A stretch of DNA of 64,000 nt from Xanthomonas fragariae (lineage in GTDB: Bacteria > Pseudomonadota > Gammaproteobacteria > Xanthomonadales > Xanthomonadaceae), in NCBI RefSeq assembly GCF_900183975.1, contig NZ_LT853882.1, forward strand, positions 3,713,501 to 3,777,500, written 5' to 3'. The translations under genes were made by a program, and so were the position numbers. Below, piece after piece: positions 1 through 9,651 of the stretch; the stretch's first letter is position 1, and each line of letters starts with the position of its first letter. The notes under the pieces are model-generated. The model ran no database searches. It saw nothing but the letters and a program-made list of their open reading frames with translations, and was not told where the DNA came from.

Positions 1-462
1 CACGCCCAACATGGCCCAGGTAGTCAGGTTGGCGCCGAGCAGATGCGGCAACTGCGCGGAGAAGATCAGCACTGCCAGCGCGTTGACGAAGCCAGTGCGC
101 ACCGAGCTGCTGACAAACCGCATCAGCACGCCCAGGCGCAATAGTCCGAACAGGATCTGCACCGCACCGGCAAGCAACCCGGCCGCCAGCAGATAGCGCA
201 AACCGTGCGCGGCCACCAGCGGTGCGGCGACCAAGGCCACCGAGCCGGCTGCAGCAGAAATCATCGCCGGGCGTCCGCCACAAAACGCAATCACGATGCC
301 AATCACAAAGGATGCGAACAGGCCCACTTGCGGGTCCACACCTGCCACGAAAGCGAACGCGATCACTTCGGGAATCAGGGCAAACGTTGCGACCGCACCG
401 GCCATCAGTTCGCGCGCAGGTGAGGCGCGCCATTGCGCCAGTTCGGCACGCAAAAAGGACAT
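1..462 (-). CDS. SulP-family anion transporter, N-terminal part
   Basis: Inner-membrane transporter of the SulP (sulfate/bicarbonate permease) family, cut by the window edge; 154 codons are present. The visible protein starts MSFLRAELAQWRASPAREL and then runs into closely spaced hydrophobic helices (motifs ALIPEVIAFAFVAG and GGRPAMISAAAGSVALV). This fits the SulP signature of helices 1-3, in which the PEVIAFAFVAGV stretch matches the family pattern PE.IAFA..AGV. The ATG at 462 is the first start after an untranslated stretch and is divergent from the endoglucanase at 671. The C-terminal STAS domain would lie outside the window, so substrate cannot be judged. Confidence 0.8.
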   Translation of the reverse strand, partial: MSFLRAELAQWRASPARELMAGAVATFALIPEVIAFAFVAGVDPQVGLFASFVIGIVIAFCGGRPAMISAAAGSVALVAAPLVAAHGLRYLLAAGLLAGAVQILFGLLRLGVLMRFVSSSVRTGFVNALAVLIFSAQLPHLLGANLTTWAMLGV

Positions 463-670
463 CGGGAGACACTCCGGGGGCAGAAAAGACAGCCTGCGGA
501 CATTGCGCAGCGCCAATAGTGTGCAGGAAAGCGACACCGCCCGCAGCCTGTGTGTCATCGATGCGGCAATACGCTTTTCTGTGACTTGCATCACTCTAAG
601 GAGCGCAGCCGTACACCAAGATGCCCCCACCGCGCTCGACTGTCGAGCTCGGTTCTCCAAGGAAACCACC

Positions 671-2077
671 ATGTCCATTTTCAGGACTGCAAGTACGCTC
701 GCGCTGGCCACGGCGCTGGCGCTGACCGCCGCACCGGCTTTCAGCTATTCCATCAGCAACAAGAAGATCGTCGACGACAGAGGCAAGGTGGTTCAGCTCA
801 AGGGCGTCAACGTGTTCGGCTTCGAGAGCGGCAACCATGTCATGCATGGTCTGTGGGCGCGCAATTGGAAAGAGATGATCAACCAGATGCAGGGCCTGGG
901 CTTCAACGCCGTGCGCCTGCCGTTCTGCCCGGCCACGCTGCGCGCGTCCACCACCCCGACCAGCATCGACTACGGCCGCAATCCCGATCTGCAAGGTCTG
1001 ACCTCACTGCAGATTTTCGACAAGGTGATCAACGAATTCAATGCGCGCGGCATGTACGTGTTGCTGGATCACCACAGCCCCGATTGCGGCAGCATTTCCG
1101 AGCTCTGGTACACCGGCTCGTATTCCGAAGCGCGGTGGCTGGAAGATCTACGCTTTGTCGCCAACCGCTACAAAAGCGTGCCGAGCGTGATCGGCCTGGA
1201 TCTGAAGAACGAACCGCACGGTGCGGCCACCTGGGCCAGCGGCAACGCATCAACGGACTGGAACAAGGCCGCCGAGCGCGGTTCGGCGGCAGTGCTGGCG
1301 GTGGCGCCGAAGTGGATCATCGCGGTGGAAGGCATCACCGACAACCCGGTATGCTCAACCAATGGCGGCATCTTCTGGGGCGGCAATCTGCAGCCGCTGG
1401 CCTGCACCCCGCTCAACATTCCGGCCAACCATTTGCTGCTGGCACCGCATGTATACGGGCCGGATGTGTACGTGCAGTCGTATTTCAACGATGGCAACTT
1501 CCCCAACAACATGACTGTGATCTGGGACCGCTACTTCGGTCAATTTGCCGGCACGCATGCGCTGCTGCTGGGCGAGTTCGGCGGCAAGTACGGCGAAGGC
1601 GATGCCCGCGACAAGGTGTGGCAGGACGCGTTGGTGAAATACCTGCGCAACAAGGACATCAACGCGGGCTTCTACTGGGCGTGGAACGCCAACAGCGGCG
1701 ATACCGGCGGCATCCTGCGCGACGACTGGACCAGCGTGCGCGAAGACAAGATGGCGCTGTTGTGGACGCTGTGGGGCACGGTGAGCAGTACCGCGCCGGC
1801 TCCCACCCCGGCTCCGACGTCCACCGGCAGTTTCAGCACCAAGGTGATCGTGGACAGCAAGTGGAATGGCGGCTACTGCAACCGCATGCAGGTCACCAAC
1901 ACCGGCACCGTCAGTGGCACCTGGTCGATCTCGCTGCCAGTCACCGGCACCGTCAACAACGGTTGGAACGCCACCTGGTTGCAAAGCGGCACCACGCTCA
2001 AGGCTAGCGGCGTGGATTTCAATCGCACCCTGGCAGCGGGTGCGACTGCCGAGTTCGGCTTTTGCGCGGCAGGCTGA
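671..2077 (+). CDS. engXCA: Secreted GH5 endoglucanase with C-terminal CBM2
   Basis: Exported cellulase that cuts beta-1,4-glucan in plant walls, 468 aa. Residues 1-25 form a signal peptide (basic start, Ala/Leu core, AFS cleavage region). The GH5 catalytic domain spans about 26-370: the acid/base Glu is E181 in the LKNEPHG motif and the nucleophile Glu is E302 in LLLGEFGG. A Pro/Thr linker (about 376-388) leads to an 80-residue cellulose-binding module (CBM2 type) with the conserved Trp residues W397, W430 region and two Cys. The linker is short compared with the X. campestris enzyme as I recall it. The ATG at 671 is chosen because the signal peptide starts there, although the frame is open further upstream. 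No PIP box was found in the 200 bp upstream. Confidence 0.93.
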   Translation: MSIFRTASTLALATALALTAAPAFSYSISNKKIVDDRGKVVQLKGVNVFGFESGNHVMHGLWARNWKEMINQMQGLGFNAVRLPFCPATLRASTTPTSIDYGRNPDLQGLTSLQIFDKVINEFNARGMYVLLDHHSPDCGSISELWYTGSYSEARWLEDLRFVANRYKSVPSVIGLDLKNEPHGAATWASGNASTDWNKAAERGSAAVLAVAPKWIIAVEGITDNPVCSTNGGIFWGGNLQPLACTPLNIPANHLLLAPHVYGPDVYVQSYFNDGNFPNNMTVIWDRYFGQFAGTHALLLGEFGGKYGEGDARDKVWQDALVKYLRNKDINAGFYWAWNANSGDTGGILRDDWTSVREDKMALLWTLWGTVSSTAPAPTPAPTSTGSFSTKVIVDSKWNGGYCNRMQVTNTGTVSGTWSISLPVTGTVNNGWNATWLQSGTTLKASGVDFNRTLAAGATAEFGFCAAG

Positions 2078-2396
2078 ATGCCTGAAGGGGCCCGCGCTGC
2101 GTGCCCGCAGCCAATATGTCGTCAGAAGGTGGTCCCACTGTATGACGCCGCGTAACGCAACGGGCTGATCAACGCGGTTCGCATGCTGGCGTCCGGCATG
2201 TAGCAACGCTGCAGGGACTCCCTTTGGCGCGGTGAAGCGTGATCGACAACGCCCATCGCCCAAAGGCGCTCCTATATTGCATTGGCGCATTGCACGACTC
2301 AGCCTTGATGACTCCAAACAGGCCGACGCTGCCGCTAATAACGTTCAACCGACCTGTGAATCAGCCGTTATCCGTGCGCTAGCGCCTCAGCTCTTA
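2078..2396. other. Intergenic, no gene recognised
   Basis: Gap of 319 bases between the endoglucanase stop and the IS5-family element. No credible coding frame, no strong hairpin with a T-run, and no recognisable repeat was found. Confidence 0.5.
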
Positions 2397-3243
2397 GAAC
2401 CTGTTCACGATCTTTCCTGATTGGTGCAGACTCTGCGGATGCGCCAAAAAACCTATCCGAGCGACATGAGCCGGGAGCGTTTCGAACACATCCTCCCGAT
2501 CCTGGAACAAGCGCGCAAGCGCACCAAGCCACGCCGAGTGGATATGTATGAGGTGTGGTGCGCAGTGTTGTACGTGCTGCGAACCGGTTGCCAATGGCGA
2601 GCGCTACCCAGCGACTTTCCGAAGTGGCGGACCGTGCACGCGTACTTTGCCAAGTGGAGCGAGTGCGACGATGAAGGAGTGAGCCTGCTGGAGCGGGCGC
2701 TCAAAAAATCAGGTTGGCGTGGCCCGCCAGAAACAGGAGCGCAACATCTTCAGCAGGTTCTTGATCGTGGACGCGCAGAGCGTCAAGAACACAGACACAG
2801 CCGGGCAAAAGGGATATGACGCGGGCAAAAAGGTGTCGGGCATCAAGCGGCATATCGCTGTTGATACCCAGGGTGCCCTATGCCATCGCGGTGACGACGG
2901 CGGAGGTGACCGACCGCAAAGGTGCGCTGCGGGCGCTGGAGCGCTGTCAGTCAAACTTGACGCATGTACAAAGCCTGCTGTGCGACAGTGGTTACACCGG
3001 AGTACCGTTTGCCGAAGGCGTACGAGAGATTCTAGGCGAGCAGCTCACGGTGCAGATTGCCAAGCGCAGCGAACTGCACACCTTCAAGGTCATGCCCAAG
3101 CGCTGGATCGTCGAGCGCAGTTTTGCCTGGCTGGAGAAAAACCGAAGGCTGTGGAAGAACTGCGAGCGCAAACTCAACACCAGCTTGCAGTTCATCCATC
3201 TGGCCTTCTTGGCGCTTCTACTCAAAAGATCGTGAACAGGCTC
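2397..3243 (+). mobile_element. IS5-family insertion sequence (847 bp), inactive
   Basis: The ends form inverted repeats of about 20 bp: left GAACCTGTTCACGATCTTTC, right (complement) GAGCCTGTTCACGATCTTTT. Both ends are flanked by TTA (2394-2396 and 3244-3246), taken as a 3-bp target duplication. The single transposase gene inside is split over three reading frames, so the copy should not move by itself. The right-hand TTA is also the left flank of MITE copy A at 3247, so the IS went into the edge of that MITE. Confidence 0.8.
2439..3235 (+). pseudogene. IS5-family transposase, two frameshifts
   Basis: The first segment from ATG 2439 (MRQKTYPSDMSRERFEHIL...) carries the usual N-terminal domain of IS5-family transposases, including the YVLRTGCQWRALP motif. 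The reading continues one frame over from about 2720 (DAQSVKNTDTAGQKGYDAGKK, which holds the first catalytic Asp) and again one frame over from about 2880 to the stop at 3235 (CDSGYTG with the second Asp; RWIVERSFAWL with the Glu region). A programmed shift at the A-run near 2705 could explain the first junction in some IS families, but the second is unexplained. I therefore call it broken. Confidence 0.8.
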
Positions 3244-3246
3244 TTA

Positions 3247-3389
3247 GAGCAATTAATAAAAAACGTAGCGAGCAGTCGTCACGTGGGTGCGGACGGCGCG
3301 GGCGAACCGCAGTTTACGAATGGTACCTGCGGATTCCGAGCACCGGCCGCGCCCGCCTGGCGGGCGCGCAGTAGTTTTGTTAGCCACTC
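3247..3389. repeat. MITE copy A (143 bp)
   Basis: Non-coding element with long imperfect terminal inverted repeats. The right end, read inward, is GAGTGGCTAACAAAACTAC; the left end is degenerate (GAGCAATTAATAAAAAACG then TAGCGAGCAG). It is flanked by TTA at 3244-3246 and 3390-3392. The interior is GC-rich and self-complementary. It matches copy B at 16111, copy C at 63480 and a partial copy at 39425. Confidence 0.75.
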
Positions 3390-3393
3390 TTAG

Positions 3394-3585
3394 TTGGATG
3401 TCCTTGCCAAGCCCATTGGCTCCCCGTTGCGTCGCGACGTTGCCAACTTCCCGCTCACCAGTAAGTTCGTCCTGTTGTGCGCGCTCCTGACAGTGTGGGT
3501 GATCCTGCTGGCGGTGGCCGCTGCGCGTCTGCAATATCTGGAACTGGTGGAGGCGCGCAAGCTCAGCGTCAAGACTGACGCATCT
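3394..3585 (+). pseudogene. Possible chemoreceptor N-terminal fragment
   Basis: A frame beginning MDVLAKPIGSPLRRDV contains one hydrophobic helix (KFVLLCALLTVWVILLAVAA) followed by RLQYLELVEARKLSVKTDA. This is the layout of the first membrane helix and start of the periplasmic sensor of a methyl-accepting chemotaxis protein. The likeness stops at about 3585; the rest of the frame is low-complexity and antisense to the next gene. It looks like a stub left by rearrangement next to the IS5/MITE pair. The assignment to chemoreceptors is an inference from one helix and its flanks. Confidence 0.3.
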
Positions 3586-3670
3586 AGACGGATAGACCGT
3601 AAGCTCATCCGCTTTAGGGCATCTTCCCCCCATAAAGGGACCGAGGTCCCGCAGGGAAAAGAAACAGTGC

Positions 3671-6277
3671 TTACCGCGCGGAATCGCGTCCAGTGGTGGC
3701 TGTGTCGCTGCCGCAGCGCGCGCGTTTGGCGGCGTACATCGCTTCGTCTGCTGCGTGCATCAAACTGGCGGCGTCGACGTGCGTGCCGTGCTGCCAGGCG
3801 ACGCCGATGCTGGGCTGGATCGGTAGGTGCTGGTCGCCGAACACTGCGCCTTCCGCTGCAGCGATGCGGATGCGCTCTGCGACCGCGGCACATGCGGTCT
3901 GCGGGTCTTGCAAGTCGTCCAACAGCACCACGAATTCGTCGCCGGCCAGACGTGCCACTAAATAGCGGTCGCCTGCCGCACGCTGCAGGCAGCGGCCGAA
4001 GGCGACCAATACGGCGTCGCCGGCGCGGTGGCTGTAGACGTCGTTGATACGCTTGAAGCCGTCCAGATCCAGGAACATCACTGCCACGGCGCATTGTTGT
4101 TGCTGCGCCTGCGTCACGGCGATCTGCAGCGCTTCCGACCAGGCGTGCCGATTCGGCAAGCCGGTCAAGGCGTCGCGGGTGGCGCGCTCGTGCATCAGCC
4201 GATGCAGCGTTTTATGCGCGGTGACGTCGTGCGCCATCAGGAAGAATCCCTGAGCCTGCGTCTGCGTCGATGCGCTCTGCGTCTCCGGCACCAAGGTGAT
4301 TTCCACATCGCGTGGGGACGTGCCGCCGCGCAATACATGTTCGAAGCTGGCGCGTTGCCCGGCGACGACCTGCGCCAAGGCAGCGCGCGCGGCATCACTG
4401 AGGTCGCCGCCCAACACTTGCGTGATATGGCAGCCGACCAGGCTGGCCGGCTCGACACCGAGCCAGTCGCGATGGGCTTCATTGGCGAACAAGCAACGCT
4501 GCCCAGCATCGAATTGACCCACCAATGTAGGCGTGGCGTCGCTGATTGCACGCAGGCGCGCTTCGCTGGCGGCCAGCCGTTCGGCGGCAACATGGCGCTC
4601 GGTGACGTCCTGGATCTGCGAGACAAAATGCACCGGCGCACCGCTGCTGTCACGTACCAGCGACACCGACAATTGCGCCCTGATCACCGTGCCCTGCTGG
4701 CTGATATAGCGCTTGCTCAAGCTATAGCTGTCGCGCTCGCCCTCGATCAGCTCCTGCACCAGCCGCAGGTCCACATTCAGATCGTCGGGATGGGTGATGG
4801 TCTGAAACGTCGTGTGCAACAACTGCTCGCGCGGATAGCCCAGGATGCTGCACAGCGACGGGTTGACGTCGCGCCAGGCACCGTCCAGAGAGACGATCGC
4901 CATGCCTTGCGGCGCGGTTTCGAAAGCGCCGGTGAAATGCTGGGCGGCCAGCTGCGCGGCGGCTTGCGCCTGCAATTCGGCGGTGACGTCGATGGCCATC
5001 GCCAGATAACCGGCCAATCCCTGCTGCGCATCGTGGATGATGTTGAAGCACAGGCGCACGCGACGCAGTTCGCCGTCCTTACGCACCAAGGTCCAGATTT
5101 CTTCGGCAAGCACATCGCCGGCTGCGGCCGCAGCCAACTTCACATAGGACGGCGGCGACAAGGCCAACGTGGACATGTGCCGCTCCAGCTCGGCGGGCAG
5201 ATGGAACTGCACTGGGCAGCTTCCCAATACTTCGTCCGCGGCATAGCCAAGCAGCCGCTCGGCGCCAGGATTGAACAACTCGATCTGGCCGTGCGGATCG
5301 AAGGCGATGATCGCCACATCCCGCGAGGCGTCCACCAGGGCCTGCAGGCGCGCGCGTTCGGCAGCCAGCGCGGCCGAGGCCTCCTTGAGCTGGGTGATGT
5401 CGTGCATCACGCAGACCGCACCCAACGGCGTACCCTGGTCGCTGACCACCGGGTCGGCATTGCACAGCACGCTGCGCGCCGGCTGGCCGGCGGTGGCACG
5501 GATCACCATTTCGGCGTTGCGTACGTGCTCGCCGCGCCAAGCGCGCACCAGGGGGATCGCATCGGTGGGCAGCACGGTACTGCCGTCGGCGTTGTAAAGG
5601 TCGAAGTACTGCGCCCATTGCGAAGGCGGCAGCGCACGCGGATCGGTGCCGTGCCATTGCCGCGCGGCGTGGTTGAATTCATGCAGCAAACCGTCGTTGC
5701 CGCACGCCACCACGCCGTCAGCCATGGCTTCCAGCAACAGGCTCAGGGTCTGTTGTTGCGCCTGTGCGGCCAGCCGGTCGCGGCGCACTTCCAGTTGACT
5801 GGCGGCCTGCCGCGCGAGGCGGATCAAGGCCTGTTTCTGGTGGTCATCGAGCACGCGTGATTCGGTGCTGAGCGTGCACAAAGTGCCGTATGTGTAACCA
5901 CCACTACCGATCAGCGGCACGCCCACATACGAGCGCACACCGGGCGCAGCAGTCACCAGTGGGTTGTTGACGAAACGCGGGTCGGCTTCTGCATCGGGCA
6001 CTTCCATCAGCTCGGTGCCCATCACCGCGTAGGAGCAGAACGAGGCGCTGCGCGGGGTTCCTTCCAGATCGGTGCCGCAGCGCGCCTTGAACCACTGGCG
6101 GTCGGCATCCAGCAGCGACACCAGCGCCATCGGCGCGTCGGTGACATGCGCGGCCAGCCAGGCGATGTCGTCGAATTCGGCCTCAGCCTCGGTGTCCAGT
6201 ACTCCCAGCCGGCGCACTGCCTCCACGCGCAAGGCGTCGTCGGCTGGGATCGGCACGGGCGGCATCAGGGCAGTCAT
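3671..6277 (-). CDS. GAF/PAS/GGDEF diguanylate cyclase
   Basis: Predicted cytoplasmic sensor that makes cyclic di-GMP, 868 aa from ATG 6277 (an upstream in-frame ATG at 6376 exists, but the start MTALMPPVPIPADD directly precedes the GAF homology). Order: GAF about 20-170 (motifs ASFCSYAVMG and DPRFVNNPLV), then four PAS/PAC units about 190-310, 325-445, 455-570 and 580-695, then GGDEF about 700-855. The active-site signature is AGDEF at 778-782, a usual active variant, and RDALTGLPNRHAW opens the domain. The RxxD inhibitory site is absent (the aligned segment is GDRYLVAR). There is no EAL domain and no membrane segment, so the signal is probably intracellular. It stands alone, convergent with the short fragment upstream and divergent from the M16 protease. 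Confidence 0.9.
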   Translation of the reverse strand: MTALMPPVPIPADDALRVEAVRRLGVLDTEAEAEFDDIAWLAAHVTDAPMALVSLLDADRQWFKARCGTDLEGTPRSASFCSYAVMGTELMEVPDAEADPRFVNNPLVTAAPGVRSYVGVPLIGSGGYTYGTLCTLSTESRVLDDHQKQALIRLARQAASQLEVRRDRLAAQAQQQTLSLLLEAMADGVVACGNDGLLHEFNHAARQWHGTDPRALPPSQWAQYFDLYNADGSTVLPTDAIPLVRAWRGEHVRNAEMVIRATAGQPARSVLCNADPVVSDQGTPLGAVCVMHDITQLKEASAALAAERARLQALVDASRDVAIIAFDPHGQIELFNPGAERLLGYAADEVLGSCPVQFHLPAELERHMSTLALSPPSYVKLAAAAAGDVLAEEIWTLVRKDGELRRVRLCFNIIHDAQQGLAGYLAMAIDVTAELQAQAAAQLAAQHFTGAFETAPQGMAIVSLDGAWRDVNPSLCSILGYPREQLLHTTFQTITHPDDLNVDLRLVQELIEGERDSYSLSKRYISQQGTVIRAQLSVSLVRDSSGAPVHFVSQIQDVTERHVAAERLAASEARLRAISDATPTLVGQFDAGQRCLFANEAHRDWLGVEPASLVGCHITQVLGGDLSDAARAALAQVVAGQRASFEHVLRGGTSPRDVEITLVPETQSASTQTQAQGFFLMAHDVTAHKTLHRLMHERATRDALTGLPNRHAWSEALQIAVTQAQQQQCAVAVMFLDLDGFKRINDVYSHRAGDAVLVAFGRCLQRAAGDRYLVARLAGDEFVVLLDDLQDPQTACAAVAERIRIAAAEGAVFGDQHLPIQPSIGVAWQHGTHVDAASLMHAADEAMYAAKRARCGSDTATTGRDSAR

Positions 6278-6733
6278 GGCTTGGTCGGCAGGCGTTTGGT
6301 CAACGTGGGTCGCACCATGTAACGGCGAAGCGAGGGTCGACTTGAGCAGATCTGGCTGGGCTCGCTTGCCGGCCATTAAGAACGGCGCTCAGCGTACCAG
6401 TGGAGCCGGCCTTGACAAGGTGATTGATCCGGGCATGGCAAGAACCGAATCCAGTGTACGGCCTACCCGCAGCCGTCGACAGCACGAGCTAGCCGCTGCT
6501 TGCAACCGCCGCCTCGCCCTTGCAGGTTGAACAATGCCAAGTCTGGTGCCAGGACGCAGCCAGCACCATGCCAGTCGCCACGTGTCCGGCGCTACGCCTC
6601 TAGGACGCGGCGCGCGGTTCTGTCGCCTTTACAGCAGCGCAACAGCTCCTGGACAGCGCCTGTGCCGAACAGCATTTGCGGCGCCGCCAAGCAGCCACTA
6701 CCCTCGCCCGATTGCCATGCTCTGGAGTGTTAC

Positions 6734-9625
6734 ATGCTGCGTCCGCTGTCCCTGTTGATCGCCGGTGTGCTTGGTGTCGCCGCCAGTACCGTTGTTGCTC
6801 CCGCCGTCGCCGCCGCCCCGGCCAGCCTGTCCAAGAGCGCGGCCGGCAGCGCCGTCCCCGAGATCGCCTACACCCGCTTCACCCTACCCAACGGCCTGAC
6901 CGTGGTCGTGCACGAAGACCACAAGGCGCCGGTGGTGGCAGTCAGCATCTGGTACCACATCGGTTCCGGCGACGAGCCGGCCGGCAAGACCGGCTTTGCG
7001 CACTTGTTCGAGCATCTGATGTTCTCTGGCTCGGAGAACAACAAGGGCAGCTTCTTCGCGCCCCTGGAAAAGGTCGGCACCACCGACATGAACGGTACGA
7101 CCTGGTTAGACCGCACCAACTATTTCGAAACCGTGCCGACTACCGCGCTGGATACTGCGCTGTGGCTGGAATCGGACCGCATGGGCCACCTGCTTGGTGC
7201 CATCGGCCAGGAAGAACTGGATACCCAGCGCGGCGTGGTGCAGAACGAAAAGCGCCAGGGCGAGAACCGCCCGTATGGCCGGGTGGACCAGAACATCCTG
7301 TCCAACCTGTTCCCAGCCAATCATCCGTATCAGCACGAAACTGTGGGTTCGATGGAAGACCTGGACGCGGCCTCGCTGGCCGACGTCAAACAGTGGTTCA
7401 ACGATAACTACGGCGCCGCCAACACCACCCTGGTGCTGGCTGGCGACATCACCGTGGCGCAGGCACGTGCCAAGGCCGAGCAGTATTTCTGCGACATCCC
7501 GGCCGGCAAGCCGGTGCCGCGCCAGCAGCCGTGGGTGACCCCGCTGGCCGCACAGAAGCGTGGGGTGCAGCACGACCATGTCTCGCAGCCGCGCATTTAT
7601 CGCACATGGGCCGCGCCGCAATTGGGCAGCGATGCAGCGATCCAGCTGGATCTGGCGACCACCCTGCTCGGCGGCGGCAAGACGTCGCGGCTGTATCAAC
7701 GCCTGGTCTACCAGGACAACCTGGTCGATGACGTGTCGGCGGCGATCCAGCCGTTCGCGCTGGCCAGCCAGGTGCAGATCCAGGCCGACGTGAAAGACGG
7801 CGTGGACCCGGCCAAGGTCGAGGCGATCATCGACGAAGAACTCAAGAAGTTCATCGCCCAAGGCCCCACCGCCGACGAATTGCAGCGCGCGCAGGTGGCC
7901 TACCGCGCCGGCTTCGTGCGCGGCTTGGAAAAGGTTGGCGGCTTCGGTGGCAAGGCGGTGATCCTGGCCGAGGGCCAGGTCTATCGCGGCGACCCGGGCG
8001 CCTACAAAAAGGATCTGCAGCGCGGCCTGGACGCCACCGTCGACAGCGTCAAGCAAACCGCCGCCACTTGGTTCGGCAAGGGCGACTATCTGCTCACCGT
8101 GCTGCCGGCCGGCAAAGACTTCGACCCCGTTGCCGAAGACAAGGCAGTAGTCGCACGCGCCGCCGAACCCGGCAAGCCGGTGCCCAAGCTGCCGGCCGCA
8201 GGCAAATACAAGGATTTCAAGGTCACCGCCTCCACGCTGGACCGCAGCAAGGGCGTGCCGGAGACCAACCAGTTCCCGGATCTGAGCTTCCCGCAGTTGC
8301 AGCGCGGTAAATTGAAGAACGGCATCGAGGTAATCCTGGCCGAGCGCCACACCATCCCGGTTACCCAAGTGGAGCTGCTGTTCGACGCCGGCTATGCGGC
8401 CGACCAGGGCCACAAGCTCGGCACCGCCAGCGTCAGCGCCGCGCTGATGAACGAGAGCACCGCCTCGCTGGATTCGGTGGAAGTGGCCCAGCGTCGCCAG
8501 CGCCTGGGCGCAATCACGGCGGTCGGTTGTGATCTGGACAGCTGCAGCGCCTCGCTGGACGCGCTCAACGACCAGCTGCAGCCGTCGCTGCAGTTGTTCT
8601 CCGACATCGTGCGCAACCCTGCCTTCAAGGCAGCGGACATCGAGCGTATCCGTGGCCAGTGGCTGGCCGGCATCGCGCAGGAAAAGACCCAGCCCGACAG
8701 CCTGGCGCTGCGTGCGCTGCCGCCGTTGTTGTTCGGCCAAAACCACCCCTACGGCATCCCGCTCACCGGCAGTGGGATCGAGGCGGCAATCAAGAGCCTG
8801 GACGCAAAGGATCTGCAGAATTTCCATAGCCAGTGGCTACGTCCGGACAACCTGCGCATCCTAGTGGCCGGCGACACCACGCTGGCGCAGATCATTCCGC
8901 AGCTCGATGCCGTCTTCGGTGACTGGAAGGCACCCGCCACACCATTGCCGAAGAAGAACCTGTTCAACGTCGCCGCGCAGCCCAAGCCTCGCGTGTATCT
9001 GATCAATCGCCCGGACGCGCCGCAGTCGGTGATCCTGGCCGGCCTGCTCGCACCGTCCGCCAAGGCGCCGGACAACCTGGCGATCGGCGTGGCCAACGGC
9101 GCGTTCGGCGGTACCTTCACCTCGCGTTTGAACATGAACCTGCGCGAAAACAAGCGTTGGGCCTACGGCGCCGGCACCCGCATGCTGGATGCGCAGGGCC
9201 AGCGGCCGTATTTGTTCTCGGCGCCGGTGCAGACCGACAAGACCGCCGAATCGGCCAACGAGATCCTCAAGGAAGCCACCGCGATCGTCGGCGACAAGCC
9301 GCTGACCACCGACGAGATCGAGAAGATCAAGAACCAGCGAATCCGCGCCCTGCCGGGCAGCTTCGAAACCACCGGCGCGGTGCTGGGTGCGATCGAAGAC
9401 ATCGTGCAGTTCGACCGCCCCGACGACGACGTGCAGACGCTCAAGCCGCGCCTGGAAGCGATCGATCAACCGGCCGCACAGAAAGCCATCAAGCAGATCA
9501 TTGCGCCCAACGCGCTAACCTGGGTGATCGTCGGCGACCTGAAGAAGATCGAAGCCCCGGTGCGTGCGCTCAAGCTGGGCGAGGTACAGGTGCTCGATGT
9601 GGATGGCAAGCCGGTCAAGCGCTGA
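6734..9625 (+). CDS. Periplasmic two-domain M16 zinc protease
   Basis: Insulinase/pitrilysin-family peptidase of 963 aa. A signal peptide covers about residues 1-27 (LSLLIAGVLGVAASTVV then AAAPA). The first M16 domain holds the inverted zinc motif H90-L-F-E93-H94 in GFAHLFEHLMF, with the third ligand Glu at E172 in VVQNEKRQ. The second half, about 540-960, is a catalytically inactive M16 domain (RGKLKNGIEVILAERH ... LNMNLRENKRWAYGAG). Full length suits the bacterial two-domain class that degrades exported peptides. ATG 6734 is chosen because the signal peptide begins there. It is transcribed alone; the next gene is convergent. Confidence 0.9.
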   Translation: MLRPLSLLIAGVLGVAASTVVAPAVAAAPASLSKSAAGSAVPEIAYTRFTLPNGLTVVVHEDHKAPVVAVSIWYHIGSGDEPAGKTGFAHLFEHLMFSGSENNKGSFFAPLEKVGTTDMNGTTWLDRTNYFETVPTTALDTALWLESDRMGHLLGAIGQEELDTQRGVVQNEKRQGENRPYGRVDQNILSNLFPANHPYQHETVGSMEDLDAASLADVKQWFNDNYGAANTTLVLAGDITVAQARAKAEQYFCDIPAGKPVPRQQPWVTPLAAQKRGVQHDHVSQPRIYRTWAAPQLGSDAAIQLDLATTLLGGGKTSRLYQRLVYQDNLVDDVSAAIQPFALASQVQIQADVKDGVDPAKVEAIIDEELKKFIAQGPTADELQRAQVAYRAGFVRGLEKVGGFGGKAVILAEGQVYRGDPGAYKKDLQRGLDATVDSVKQTAATWFGKGDYLLTVLPAGKDFDPVAEDKAVVARAAEPGKPVPKLPAAGKYKDFKVTASTLDRSKGVPETNQFPDLSFPQLQRGKLKNGIEVILAERHTIPVTQVELLFDAGYAADQGHKLGTASVSAALMNESTASLDSVEVAQRRQRLGAITAVGCDLDSCSASLDALNDQLQPSLQLFSDIVRNPAFKAADIERIRGQWLAGIAQEKTQPDSLALRALPPLLFGQNHPYGIPLTGSGIEAAIKSLDAKDLQNFHSQWLRPDNLRILVAGDTTLAQIIPQLDAVFGDWKAPATPLPKKNLFNVAAQPKPRVYLINRPDAPQSVILAGLLAPSAKAPDNLAIGVANGAFGGTFTSRLNMNLRENKRWAYGAGTRMLDAQGQRPYLFSAPVQTDKTAESANEILKEATAIVGDKPLTTDEIEKIKNQRIRALPGSFETTGAVLGAIEDIVQFDRPDDDVQTLKPRLEAIDQPAAQKAIKQIIAPNALTWVIVGDLKKIEAPVRALKLGEVQVLDVDGKPVKR

Positions 9626-9651
9626 GTGCGATTGACCCATCGACTGCGCTG

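Noticed and set aside
4028..5860. Long open frame on the plus strand (610 codons)
   Set aside because: Antisense to the GGDEF gene; protein is rich in His, Arg and Gln without any domain, a GC-rich shadow frame.
7106..8827. Long open frame on the minus strand (573 codons)
   Set aside because: Mirror of the M16 protease; composition is typical of antisense shadows, no motif.
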